A stretch of 57,311 nucleotides of DNA from CAIWXH01 sp964555675 (GTDB lineage: Bacteria; Chloroflexota; Chloroflexia; Chloroflexales; Chloroflexaceae): the NCBI GenBank assembly GCA_964555675.1, contig CAZKTU010000011.1, forward strand, positions 1-57,311, in the 5' to 3' direction. The position numbers and the translations under genes were made by a program. Shown one piece after another: positions 36,671-43,703 of the stretch; position 1 is the stretch's first letter; each line of letters begins with the position of its first letter. Below the pieces are notes generated by a model. That model saw only the letters and a program-made list of their open reading frames with translations, ran no database searches and was not told the DNA's origin.

Positions 36671-36745
36671 TGTTGCACTCCCGCACAGATGGCTACAAAT
36701 AGCAAAAGCCCACGCCGACAGGCTAGCGCCGCTCTGTCGCGGGCC

Positions 36746-38251
36746 TCAGGCCGCGCGTATCTCGATCTCTTTGTCGAAGGCCTTGCGGAACAGGCCCGAG
36801 CGCCTGCCGGCGTCCCAGATCTCGACCGAGGCGTCGCCCTCGGCCTCGACCAGGACGCGCACACTCTCGCCCAGCTCGACGCGCACCGCTCGCACGACCT
36901 GGCTCTTGCTGCGCTCGAGGTATTCGGCGAGGCGCAGCAGGGCGCTCAGGCGCGCGATGCGCGGGCCGTCGTCGGCCTGTAGCACCGGCTGATAGGGCGC
37001 GAGGTCGCCCATGCCCTTGCGGTGGTTGCGCACCAGGGCGCCGAGGATGGCGATCTCGCGGTGGGTGAAGCCGAGCAGGGTGGCGTTGTGGACCAGGTAC
37101 TCGCTATGCTTGTGGTGGTCGTAGTAGCCGACGGCGACGCCGATGTCGTGGATGGTGGCGGCGTAGCCCAGCAGCTCGCGCTCCCAGGCTCCGTAGCTGT
37201 GGAGCGGGGCGAGCTGGTCGAAGAGGCTCAGGCTGAGCTCGCCCACGCGGCGGCAGTGGGCCTCCTCATAATAGCTGAGGCGGGCCAGGTTGAGGATGCT
37301 GAAGCCGCGCGGGTCGTCGAGCAGGGGCGGCTCGGCCCCGGCCAGAAAGTGGGCGTAGAAGAGGCCCTCGCGCACGCCCTGGCCGCTGACGGTCAGCTCG
37401 CCGAAGCCGCCCTTGTCCATGAGCTGCTCGATGATCACGGCGCCGGCCAGGGTGACGTCGGCGCGCTCGGACTTGAGGCCGGGGATCTGCTCGCGCTCGC
37501 GGCGCCCCTTGCGGCTGAGCTGCTCGATAATCGCGGCCAGGGCCGTGCGGGTGAGCTGGTAGCCGTGGACGCGGTCGAGGGGGTAGGCCTTGCCCTTCTG
37601 GTCGATGCGGGCCAGGGTGCGCACGGTGCCGCCCATGCCGGCCAGGGTATGGCCGGGGCTGGCCTTGAGCCAGGCCAGCTCGGCGAAGGCGGCGTGGGCC
37701 GCGCCGCGCAGGGCCCGCAGCTCGCTCTTGCTGACCGGGTCCGAGGTGACGTAGCGCTCGGTGAAGCGCAGCACGCCGGCCTGCACCGAGTAGCTCCGCG
37801 CGGGGCGGCGCCCGCCGACGGCCACGACCTGGGTCGAGCCGCCGCCGGTGTCGAAGCTGAAGCCGTCGCGCAGGCCGAGGGCGTTGGCGGTGCCGAGGAA
37901 GCCGTAGTAGGCCTCCTCCTCGGCGCTGATAATGCGCAGGTCGAGGCTGGTCTCGCGCTGCAGGGCCTGCCAGAACTCGTCCTGGTTGGCGGCCTCGCGG
38001 ATGGCGCTGGTGCCCACGGCGATCACCTGCTCGACCCCGGTGCCGCGGCAGAAGCGCTCGAACATGGCCAGGGCGGTGACGGCGCGGCGGATGGGCTCGG
38101 GCTGCAGGCGGCCGGTGGTTCCGACGCCTTCGGCCAGGCGGACGACCTCGCTCACCTCGTCGGTGAGGCGGAAGCAGCGCCCGGGATCGTACTCCATGAC
38201 GATCAGGCGCGTGGTGTTCGAGCCGAGGTCGATGATGCCAATTTTATGCAT
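36746..38251 (-). CDS. Ppx/GppA phosphatase with HD domain
   Basis: A 501-residue exopolyphosphatase/guanosine pentaphosphatase family protein. The ASKHA nucleotide motifs are IGIIDLGSNTTRLIVME at the start, AVGTSAIREA and FDTGGGSTQVV; the general base Glu is likely in ISAEEEAYYGF. A C-terminal HD-type helical domain follows (YAATIHDIGVAVGYYDHHKH). Family members hydrolyse polyphosphate or pppGpp. The start MHKIGIIDLGS matches the family; no good ribosome binding site is seen. It lies 54 nt behind the aminotransferase gene. Confidence 0.92.
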   Translation of the reverse strand: MHKIGIIDLGSNTTRLIVMEYDPGRCFRLTDEVSEVVRLAEGVGTTGRLQPEPIRRAVTALAMFERFCRGTGVEQVIAVGTSAIREAANQDEFWQALQRETSLDLRIISAEEEAYYGFLGTANALGLRDGFSFDTGGGSTQVVAVGGRRPARSYSVQAGVLRFTERYVTSDPVSKSELRALRGAAHAAFAELAWLKASPGHTLAGMGGTVRTLARIDQKGKAYPLDRVHGYQLTRTALAAIIEQLSRKGRREREQIPGLKSERADVTLAGAVIIEQLMDKGGFGELTVSGQGVREGLFYAHFLAGAEPPLLDDPRGFSILNLARLSYYEEAHCRRVGELSLSLFDQLAPLHSYGAWERELLGYAATIHDIGVAVGYYDHHKHSEYLVHNATLLGFTHREIAILGALVRNHRKGMGDLAPYQPVLQADDGPRIARLSALLRLAEYLERSKSQVVRAVRVELGESVRVLVEAEGDASVEIWDAGRRSGLFRKAFDKEIEIRAA

Positions 38252-38305
38252 GGTGCGGGACCAGGGACAAATGACCAGGGAGGAAAAACCTGGCGATGCC
38301 GGCCT

Positions 38306-39472
38306 TCAGGTCGCCAGGGTCGCTTCAATCGCGCCGACCACCTGCTCGAGCTGATCGTACCCGATCACCAGGGGCGGCAGCAGGCGCAGCACAGTCGGGC
38401 CGGCGGGCAGGGCCAGAACCCCGCGCTCGAGCAGGGCCTGGAGGTAGGGCTGGACCCGCGTCTTCAGCTCGAGGCCGACCAGCAAGCCCAGGCCGCGTAC
38501 CTCGCGGACGGCGGGCAGGCGCAGCCCGCGCAGGCGCTCGACGAGCCAGGCGCCCTTCTCGGCGGCCTGGTGCGGCAGACCCTCGTCGTGGTAGGCGGCG
38601 AGGGCGGCGCGGGCGGCCGCGCAGAGCAGGGGGTTGCCGCCGAAGGTGGTGCCGTGGGCGCCGCCGGGCAGGGGGCCGTGGCGCTCGTGGATGGCCACCG
38701 CGCCCATGGGCAGCCCGGCGGCGATGCTCTTGGCCAGGATCAGCAGGTCGGGGGCGATCCCGCTGTGCTCGACGGCGAAGAGGCGCCCGGTGCGGCCGAA
38801 GCCCGTCTGTACCTCGTCGACCAGCAGCAGGGCCCCGCGCTCGTCGCAGATGCGCCGCGCGGCCTCGAGGTAGCCGGCGGGGGCCGGGCGCACGCCGCCC
38901 TCGCCCTGCACGGGCTCGAGCAGCACCGCGCCGGTCTGCTCGCCGACCGCCTCGGCCAGCTCTTCGGGGTCGCCGTAGGGCACGTGGCTGAAGGCGGGGA
39001 CGAGGGGCTCGAAGGGCTCGCGGTACTTCGGCTCCCAGGTGGCGCTGAGGGCGCCCATGGTGCGCCCGTGGAAGCCGCGCTTGGCGGCCACCACCCCGGG
39101 CCTGCCGGTGAGCAGGCGGGCGAACTTCAGGGCGGCCTCGACGGCCTCGGCGCCCGAGTTGCAGAGGAAGAGGCGCGCCGGGAAGGGCAGGGCGGCGGCC
39201 AGCTCGGCCAGGTAGGCGGCCCGCTGGTCGTTGTGGAAGATCTCGGGGCAGCTCATCAGGGTCGCGGCCTGGGCCTGAATCGCGGCCACGACGGCGGGGT
39301 GGCAGTGGCCCAGATTGGCCGCGCCCTGGCCGGCCACGCAGTCGATATAGGCCCGGCCCTCGGCGTCGTAGAGGGTCGCGCCCTCGCCGCGCACGATCGC
39401 GACAGGCCGCTTGGGGTAGAGCCCGGAGGTGTACCGCTGCTCGGCCGTGAAGATTGCCTGGCTGTCGCTCAT
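38306..39472 (-). CDS. argD: Class III aminotransferase, acetylornithine type
   Basis: A 388-residue PLP enzyme of the ArgD/LysJ group. It shows NSGAEAVEAALKFARLLTG, RGFHGRTMGALSAT, VQGEGGVRPA, LLLVDEVQTGFGRTG and the PLP Lys in LILAKSIAAGLPMGA. ArgD converts N-acetylglutamate semialdehyde to N-acetylornithine; close relatives act in lysine synthesis. An ArgB-type kinase occurs elsewhere in the window (51802-52548), which supports an arginine role but not a shared operon. ATG 39472 has GGAAG about 8 nt upstream. A terminator-like hairpin lies in the leader. An assignment to LysJ, or to a promiscuous enzyme, cannot be excluded. Confidence 0.85.
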   Translation of the reverse strand: MSDSQAIFTAEQRYTSGLYPKRPVAIVRGEGATLYDAEGRAYIDCVAGQGAANLGHCHPAVVAAIQAQAATLMSCPEIFHNDQRAAYLAELAAALPFPARLFLCNSGAEAVEAALKFARLLTGRPGVVAAKRGFHGRTMGALSATWEPKYREPFEPLVPAFSHVPYGDPEELAEAVGEQTGAVLLEPVQGEGGVRPAPAGYLEAARRICDERGALLLVDEVQTGFGRTGRLFAVEHSGIAPDLLILAKSIAAGLPMGAVAIHERHGPLPGGAHGTTFGGNPLLCAAARAALAAYHDEGLPHQAAEKGAWLVERLRGLRLPAVREVRGLGLLVGLELKTRVQPYLQALLERGVLALPAGPTVLRLLPPLVIGYDQLEQVVGAIEATLAT

Positions 39473-39509
39473 GGGTCGCTTCCGCCTATCTGGATGCCGC
39501 CAGTATACC

Positions 39510-39555
39510 AAAAAACGGCGGCGGACGTGTGGCTTTCGCCGTACGCCCACCGCCG
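39510..39555 (-). promoter_or_regulatory. Terminator hairpin in argD leader (possible attenuator)
   Basis: On the minus strand CGGCGGTGGGCGT (39555-39543) pairs with ACGTCCGCCGCCG (39528-39516) with two G-T pairs, topped by GGC-GAAA-GCC, and is followed by six T (39515-39510). The last T is 37 nt before ATG 39472. The next gene upstream is divergent, so no gene other than argD could need this terminator. Confidence 0.6.
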
Positions 39556-39685
39556 CAGGAGGGGGGAGGGATGGTGTCACCGCCCGCCCGCTTCCCCAAG
39601 CGTGCGTTTGTTGACCGCCTTATTCTAGCGCCCGCTGCTGAGGGCGAGCTTAGGGCCAGCTAAAGGCCAGATGAGTGCGCGGCCC

Positions 39686-39714
39686 TTGACAGACGGCGCG
39701 CGCCGCGCTATAAT
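39686..39714 (+). promoter_or_regulatory. Perfect consensus sigma-70 promoter
   Basis: TTGACA (39686-39691), 17-nt GC-only-like spacer, TATAAT (39709-39714). Drives the isochorismatase-family gene at 39751. Confidence 0.85.
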
Positions 39715-39732
39715 AGTGTCAGTTATACACTA
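39714..39732. promoter_or_regulatory. Inverted repeat TAGTGT-7-ACACTA
   Basis: Arms at 39714-39719 and 39727-39732 cover the predicted transcription start of a consensus promoter. It is a likely repressor site; the regulator is not identifiable. Confidence 0.55.
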
Positions 39733-39750
39733 TAAGTCAGGAGCGAGACC

Positions 39751-40467
39751 ATGATCCGCAGCATCAACCTCGTCGCGCCCTCCGCCCCCTTCCTGAGCTA
39801 CCTCGAGCAGTGGTACGCCGGCCTGCCCGCGGCCGAGCTGGCTGCCATCGTCGGCGACAGCCCCGAGCGGGTGGCCGTGCTCTCGATCGACATGATCAAT
39901 GGCTTCTGCAAAGAGGGCCCCCTGAGCGGCCCCCGCGTCGGGGCCCTGATCGCGCCCGTGGTCGACACCTTCGCTCGCGCCCACGCCCTCGGCGTGCGCA
40001 GCTTCGTGCTGACCCAGGACACCCACGACCCCAACACGCCCGAGTTCGGGGCCTACCCGCCCCACTGCATCGCCGGCACCCCCGAGAGCCAGACCGTCGC
40101 CGAGATCGCGGCCCTGCCTTTCGCCGAGCAGATCGCCGTCTTCCCCAAGAACTCCCTCAGCTCGCACCTGGGCACCAGCCTGGGCGCCTGGCTGCGCGAG
40201 CGCCCCGCCCTCGACACCTTCGTGATCATCGGCGACTGCACCGACCTGTGCGTCTACAGCGCGGCTATGCACCTGCGCCTCGAGGCCAACGCCCTCAACT
40301 TGCACCGCCGCGTGATCGTGCCCGCCGCCGCTGTCGACACCTTCGACACACCCGTGGCCGTCGCCCGCGAGCTCGGCATCTACGCCCACGACGCCGACCT
40401 GCACCATGTGCTCTTCCTGCACCATATGGCCCAGAATGGTGTCGAGGTGGTGGGCGAGCTGGTGTGA
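39751..40467 (+). CDS. Isochorismatase-family hydrolase
   Basis: A 238-residue cysteine hydrolase of the isochorismatase/nicotinamidase fold. The catalytic triad is visible: Asp in VAVLSIDMINGF, Lys in AVFPKNSLSS and Cys in IIGDCTDLCVYSAA. The segment DTHDPNTPEFGAYPPHCIAGTPES resembles nicotinamidase-type active-site loops, so deamidation of nicotinamide or a similar amide is possible. ATG 39751 has AGGAG 8 nt upstream. A perfect promoter with an overlapping inverted repeat implies strong, regulated expression. It precedes efp by about 110 nt with a separate promoter between. Confidence 0.88.
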   Translation: MIRSINLVAPSAPFLSYLEQWYAGLPAAELAAIVGDSPERVAVLSIDMINGFCKEGPLSGPRVGALIAPVVDTFARAHALGVRSFVLTQDTHDPNTPEFGAYPPHCIAGTPESQTVAEIAALPFAEQIAVFPKNSLSSHLGTSLGAWLRERPALDTFVIIGDCTDLCVYSAAMHLRLEANALNLHRRVIVPAAAVDTFDTPVAVARELGIYAHDADLHHVLFLHHMAQNGVEVVGELV

Positions 40468-40472
40468 AGCAC

Positions 40473-40501
40473 TTGCCGAGATCGCCGACCCCGGCTATAG
40501 T
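40473..40501 (+). promoter_or_regulatory. Promoter of efp
   Basis: TTGCCG (40473-40478), 17-nt spacer, TATAGT (40496-40501), about 72 nt before ATG 40580. Confidence 0.6.
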
Positions 40502-40579
40502 GGTAAGGTTCACCGGCTGTTCCTCAGCGAGGTCAGACCGGCGTGTCTTACACCACCTTATGCTAAGGAGCGATACACA

Positions 40580-41149
40580 ATGGCGGCCGGTACAACTTCT
40601 GATCTTCGCAATGGAATGGTCATCCGCTATAACAACGACCTCTACCAGGTGGTCGAGTTTCAGCACGTTGCCCCGGGCAACTGGCGCGCCTTCGTGCGCG
40701 TGAAGCTGAAGAACCTGAAGAGCGAGAAGACCTTCGAGGATCGCATGCGCGCGGGCGCCGACATCGAGATCGTGCGCATCGAGCGCCGCCCCATGCAGTT
40801 CCTCTACCGCGAGGGCACCGACTTTATCTTCATGGACCCGAACACCTTCGACCAGATCCAGGTGGCCGAGGCGATGCTCGGCGATAACTCGGGCTTCCTC
40901 AAGGAGAATGAGAGCGCCGAGCTGATCTACGACTCTGAGAAAGAGGTCCTGCTCAGCGTCGAGCTGCCGATCTTCGTCACCCTCGAGGTCGCCGAGACGA
41001 CTATCGCCGTGCGCGGCGATACCGCCACCAACGTCACCAAGTCCGCCACCCTCGAGACGGGCGCGGTCATCCAGGTGCCCGGCTTCGTCAACGAGGGCGA
41101 CCGCCTGAAGATCGACACCCGCACCCGCACCTACATCGAGCGCGTGTAG
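40580..41149 (+). CDS. efp: Elongation factor P
   Basis: A 189-residue three-domain translation factor that relieves ribosome stalling at proline runs. Domain I starts SDLRNGMVIRYNNDLYQVVE, the middle OB domain holds MQFLYREGTDFIFMD, and the C-terminal domain ends GDRLKIDTRTRTYIERV. The tip loop reads HVAPGNWRAF, which puts Asn34 where E. coli has the modified Lys34 and others an Arg. ATG 40580 has AAGGAG 9 nt upstream. No modification enzyme (EpmA, EarP, YmfI type) is nearby. A hairpin terminator follows the gene. Confidence 0.96.
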   Translation: MAAGTTSDLRNGMVIRYNNDLYQVVEFQHVAPGNWRAFVRVKLKNLKSEKTFEDRMRAGADIEIVRIERRPMQFLYREGTDFIFMDPNTFDQIQVAEAMLGDNSGFLKENESAELIYDSEKEVLLSVELPIFVTLEVAETTIAVRGDTATNVTKSATLETGAVIQVPGFVNEGDRLKIDTRTRTYIERV

Positions 41150-41176
41150 CAACAGCCGTCCGGCGGTTCGATCCAC

Positions 41177-41198
41177 GGGAGGGCTCCGGCCCTCCCTT
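41177..41198 (+). terminator. Terminator of efp
   Basis: GGGAGGGC (41177-41184), loop TCCG, GCCCTCCC (41189-41196), then TTGTGATT. It lies just before the convergent carboxypeptidase stop. Confidence 0.7.
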
Positions 41199-41205
41199 GT
41201 GATTC

Positions 41206-42579
41206 CTAGCGCACCGTCTGCTGCGCCACGGGCGTCGCCAGCCCCTCGAGGGCCAGGGCCCGCGCGCCCAGGGGCTCGAGGCGCACCCCGCCGTCCTCGG
41301 GGTAGTAGGCGAAGACGGCCCGCTCGAAGTACTGCACGGTCCGCTCGCGCCCGTCGGCGGCCCGCCCCGTGAACTCTTCGCTGAGGGGCAGGCCGAAGAC
41401 GTCCTCGGCCCCGCCGCGCTGCCAGGCGTCCAGGAAGGCTCCGAACAGGCTGTGCCCGCTCTCGGGGAAGTAGCGCCCCGTCTCTGAGCCCGCCACCGGC
41501 TCGCGGGCGGCCGCACCCCCGTAGGCCAGGTCGGCCAGGGCCGCGACGCCCAGGGTCGTGGGCTGCACATAGTAGATCGTGTCGCGCTGGCTGTGGCGCA
41601 GGTCGATGCGGGCGTTGCGGAAGGTCTGGCTGAGCCCATCGGCGCTCTCCCGCGCGGGCTCCAGGGGCGGCCCGAAGCGCTCTTCGCCCCCCAGGGCCCG
41701 CCAGTAGCGGAAGATCGGCGCGGGCACCGTCTGGCCGGCCAATTCGCCGTCCGCGGGCAGCGGCAGCAGGGCCTCGGCGTCGGCGAGGACGGCCGACAGG
41801 CCCGCGAGGTTCTGGGCGAACTCGCTCTCGTCGCCGCTGATCAGCTCGGGCGTGATGCTGGCGATGCCGAGGCTGCCCGCCCAGTCGTGCATGCCGCCGG
41901 TGATGTTATAGAGCGGCCAGAAGCGGCTGTAGGAGTAGCCCGCCGCCGTGGCGTAGGTCTCGGCCATGGCGATCGAGGGGGCGTGCTCGCAGGCGGCGGG
42001 GAAGACCAGCCCGGCATTCGAGTGAATGAAGATCGCGCCCGCGGCGTCCATCAGGAAGGCCCGGATCAGCCGCGCCTCGCGCTGCGAGTCGGCGTAGGGC
42101 CCGCCCGTCTCGGCGATCAGCCCGTAGGCGCCCTGCACCGTCGTGCTCCAGTCATTCTCGGGGCAGCCGTCCAGGTTGGTGTTCATGTTGCGGTTGAGGT
42201 CCACGCCCGCGGCGTCGAAGCGCCAGCCGATCGCCAGCCCGTCGGGGTTGAGCGAGGGGATGAAGAAGAGGCGCACCGTCGGCGGCACCAGCTCGGGGTT
42301 GGCCCGAAAATGGGCGATTAGCTCGCCGGTCAGCCTGTAGGTGTTGGCCTCGGGGCCGCCGTGGGTGTTGCCCACCACCACCAGCTTGCGCGGCCCGCTG
42401 CCGACCTGCACAACCTCGATCGGGCGCCCCTGGGGCGTGAGCCCGAGCACGAAGTCGCGGATCACGGCGGCATGGGCCGCCTGCGGGCGCGCGCCATCCT
42501 GCAGCGCCGCGGCGAGGGCGAGGGCGAGGAAGAGGACGACGAGGGCGCGGGGCGCCACGCGGAGTCTGGAGGGCTTCAT
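41206..42579 (-). CDS. Secreted M14 carboxypeptidase with LGFP-like repeats
   Basis: A 457-residue exported zinc peptidase. The signal peptide is APRALVVLFLALALAAA. The M14 core (about 38-285) has the zinc pair in GNTHGGPEAN (HxxE), the substrate Arg region in VDLNRNMNTN, a further zinc His in AIFIHSNAG and the catalytic Glu in ITPELISGD. Residues about 300-457 hold repeats like YWRALGGEERFGPPL and GGAEDVFGLPLSEEF with VQYFERAVFAYYP, the LGFP-type wall or surface module common in Chloroflexota. ATG 42579 places the basic signal-peptide start directly at the N-terminus. It probably trims peptides or cell-wall stems outside the cell. Confidence 0.85.
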   Translation of the reverse strand: MKPSRLRVAPRALVVLFLALALAAALQDGARPQAAHAAVIRDFVLGLTPQGRPIEVVQVGSGPRKLVVVGNTHGGPEANTYRLTGELIAHFRANPELVPPTVRLFFIPSLNPDGLAIGWRFDAAGVDLNRNMNTNLDGCPENDWSTTVQGAYGLIAETGGPYADSQREARLIRAFLMDAAGAIFIHSNAGLVFPAACEHAPSIAMAETYATAAGYSYSRFWPLYNITGGMHDWAGSLGIASITPELISGDESEFAQNLAGLSAVLADAEALLPLPADGELAGQTVPAPIFRYWRALGGEERFGPPLEPARESADGLSQTFRNARIDLRHSQRDTIYYVQPTTLGVAALADLAYGGAAAREPVAGSETGRYFPESGHSLFGAFLDAWQRGGAEDVFGLPLSEEFTGRAADGRERTVQYFERAVFAYYPEDGGVRLEPLGARALALEGLATPVAQQTVR

Positions 42580-42599
42580 CGCGCCGATTGTAACGCAGC

Positions 42600-42625
42600 A
42601 AAAGGCCCGGCGCAAGCGCCAGGCC
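42600..42625 (-). terminator. Terminator of TerB-like gene
   Basis: Minus strand GGCCTGGCGC (42625-42616), 2-nt centre, GCGCCGGGCC (42613-42604) with one T-G pair, then four T. Confidence 0.65.
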
Positions 42626-42689
42626 CGCCAGGCCCCATAGGCGGCCTTCGCACCCCGTTGCCGGGCCGTTTACGGCCCCGGCACAAGCC

Positions 42690-43631
42690 CTACTCGTCGC
42701 CTGCTGCCTCGCCGAGGGCCTTGCGCTTGGCCGCCACGAAGTGGCGCTGCTCGAGCCTGATGCTGCTGGTGATCCGGCTGATCGCCGCGCTCTCCTCGCT
42801 CGAGATGGCACCGTCGGCCGCCGCCACGGCGAAGAGGGCGTCCAGAAACTGCACCCGCTCCTCGACCGAGGCGCTCTGGGCGAAGGCATAGGTGAGGGTG
42901 TAGGCGTCGAGGTTCGCCTCGCTCTCGGCGATCGCCGCCTCGGTGACCAGCTCGGCGCGGTCGCGGCTGAGGCCCCAGCCCCGCTCGAGGGCCGCCACGA
43001 TTCGCTCGCGCTCGGCGTCGGCCACCCCGGCCTCCACGCGGGCGACCGTCGCCAGGATGCCGCCGGCCAGGGCCAGCTTACGCGCCTCGTCGGCGGGGAT
43101 GCCCAGGCCCTCTTCGGGCGACTTGCCGAGCCGCACCCGCACCGCGTAGTAGACCCGGTTGTTCAGGAACTCGTCGAGGTACTGCTCGCGGTTCGGGCCT
43201 GCCGCCTTGACCCCAAAGCTGCGGCGCAGCAGCCCGCCGAAGGCCGCCAGGGGGCCCGCGTCGGCCCGCTCGAGCGCGGCCCGGATCTCGCTGGCCACCG
43301 CCCGCTCGGCGTCGGTGGTGACCCGGTCGGCGCCCAGCAGCCGGTCGAGGGCCGCGAAGGCCAGAGCCTTGTCGCTCGGCCCGCGCATCGCCGCGGCCAG
43401 CTCCTCCACCAGGCGCCGGCGCTCGTCGGCCTCCACGGGCGAGTAGAGGTAGATGTCCAGCCCGGCCCAATCCTGCATCGTCAGGGCCATCTCGCCGCTG
43501 CCGACCGTCTGGCCTAGCTCGGCCAGCAGGTTCTTCAGGCTGTTGACTTCGTCGTTGGCCAGCTCGCCGTCGGCCCAGGCGGCGGCGATGATTACTTTGG
43601 CGAGGGTGATGGCCAGGGGGTGTTTTGACAT
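42690..43631 (-). CDS. TerB-like protein with two DjlA/TerB modules
   Basis: A 313-residue soluble helical protein. The N-terminal part (KVIIAAAWADGELANDEVNSLK) and the C-terminal part (LDALFAVAAADGAISSEESAAI) both show the TerB signature aADG.....E, with a middle helical module (LAGGILATVARVEAGVADAERE) that may be a third degenerate copy. TerB domains bind Ca or other metals and act in stress or membrane-linked complexes. Nothing links it to tellurite here. A TGC-TACTAT sequence near 43690 on this strand may be its promoter. It follows the acyl-CoA synthetase by 72 nt. Confidence 0.8.
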   Translation of the reverse strand: MSKHPLAITLAKVIIAAAWADGELANDEVNSLKNLLAELGQTVGSGEMALTMQDWAGLDIYLYSPVEADERRRLVEELAAAMRGPSDKALAFAALDRLLGADRVTTDAERAVASEIRAALERADAGPLAAFGGLLRRSFGVKAAGPNREQYLDEFLNNRVYYAVRVRLGKSPEEGLGIPADEARKLALAGGILATVARVEAGVADAERERIVAALERGWGLSRDRAELVTEAAIAESEANLDAYTLTYAFAQSASVEERVQFLDALFAVAAADGAISSEESAAISRITSSIRLEQRHFVAAKRKALGEAAGDE

Positions 43632-43703
43632 ACGGTATTCACCACGGAGACAATGCGAGTACAGGGTGCCGGGTGCGCTCGGCGCCGGCCCTATAGTAGC
43701 ACG

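Noticed and set aside
37022..39628. 868-codon open frame antisense to ppx and argD
   Set aside because: Spans two real genes on the other strand and shows no domain or ribosome site.
39473..39690. T-box or amino-acid riboswitch in the argD leader
   Set aside because: No T-box core sequence or specifier loop; only the terminator hairpin is clear.
41160..41175. GGTTCGATCC as the T arm of a tRNA
   Set aside because: No acceptor, D or anticodon arms can be folded around it; it lies in the efp 3' region.
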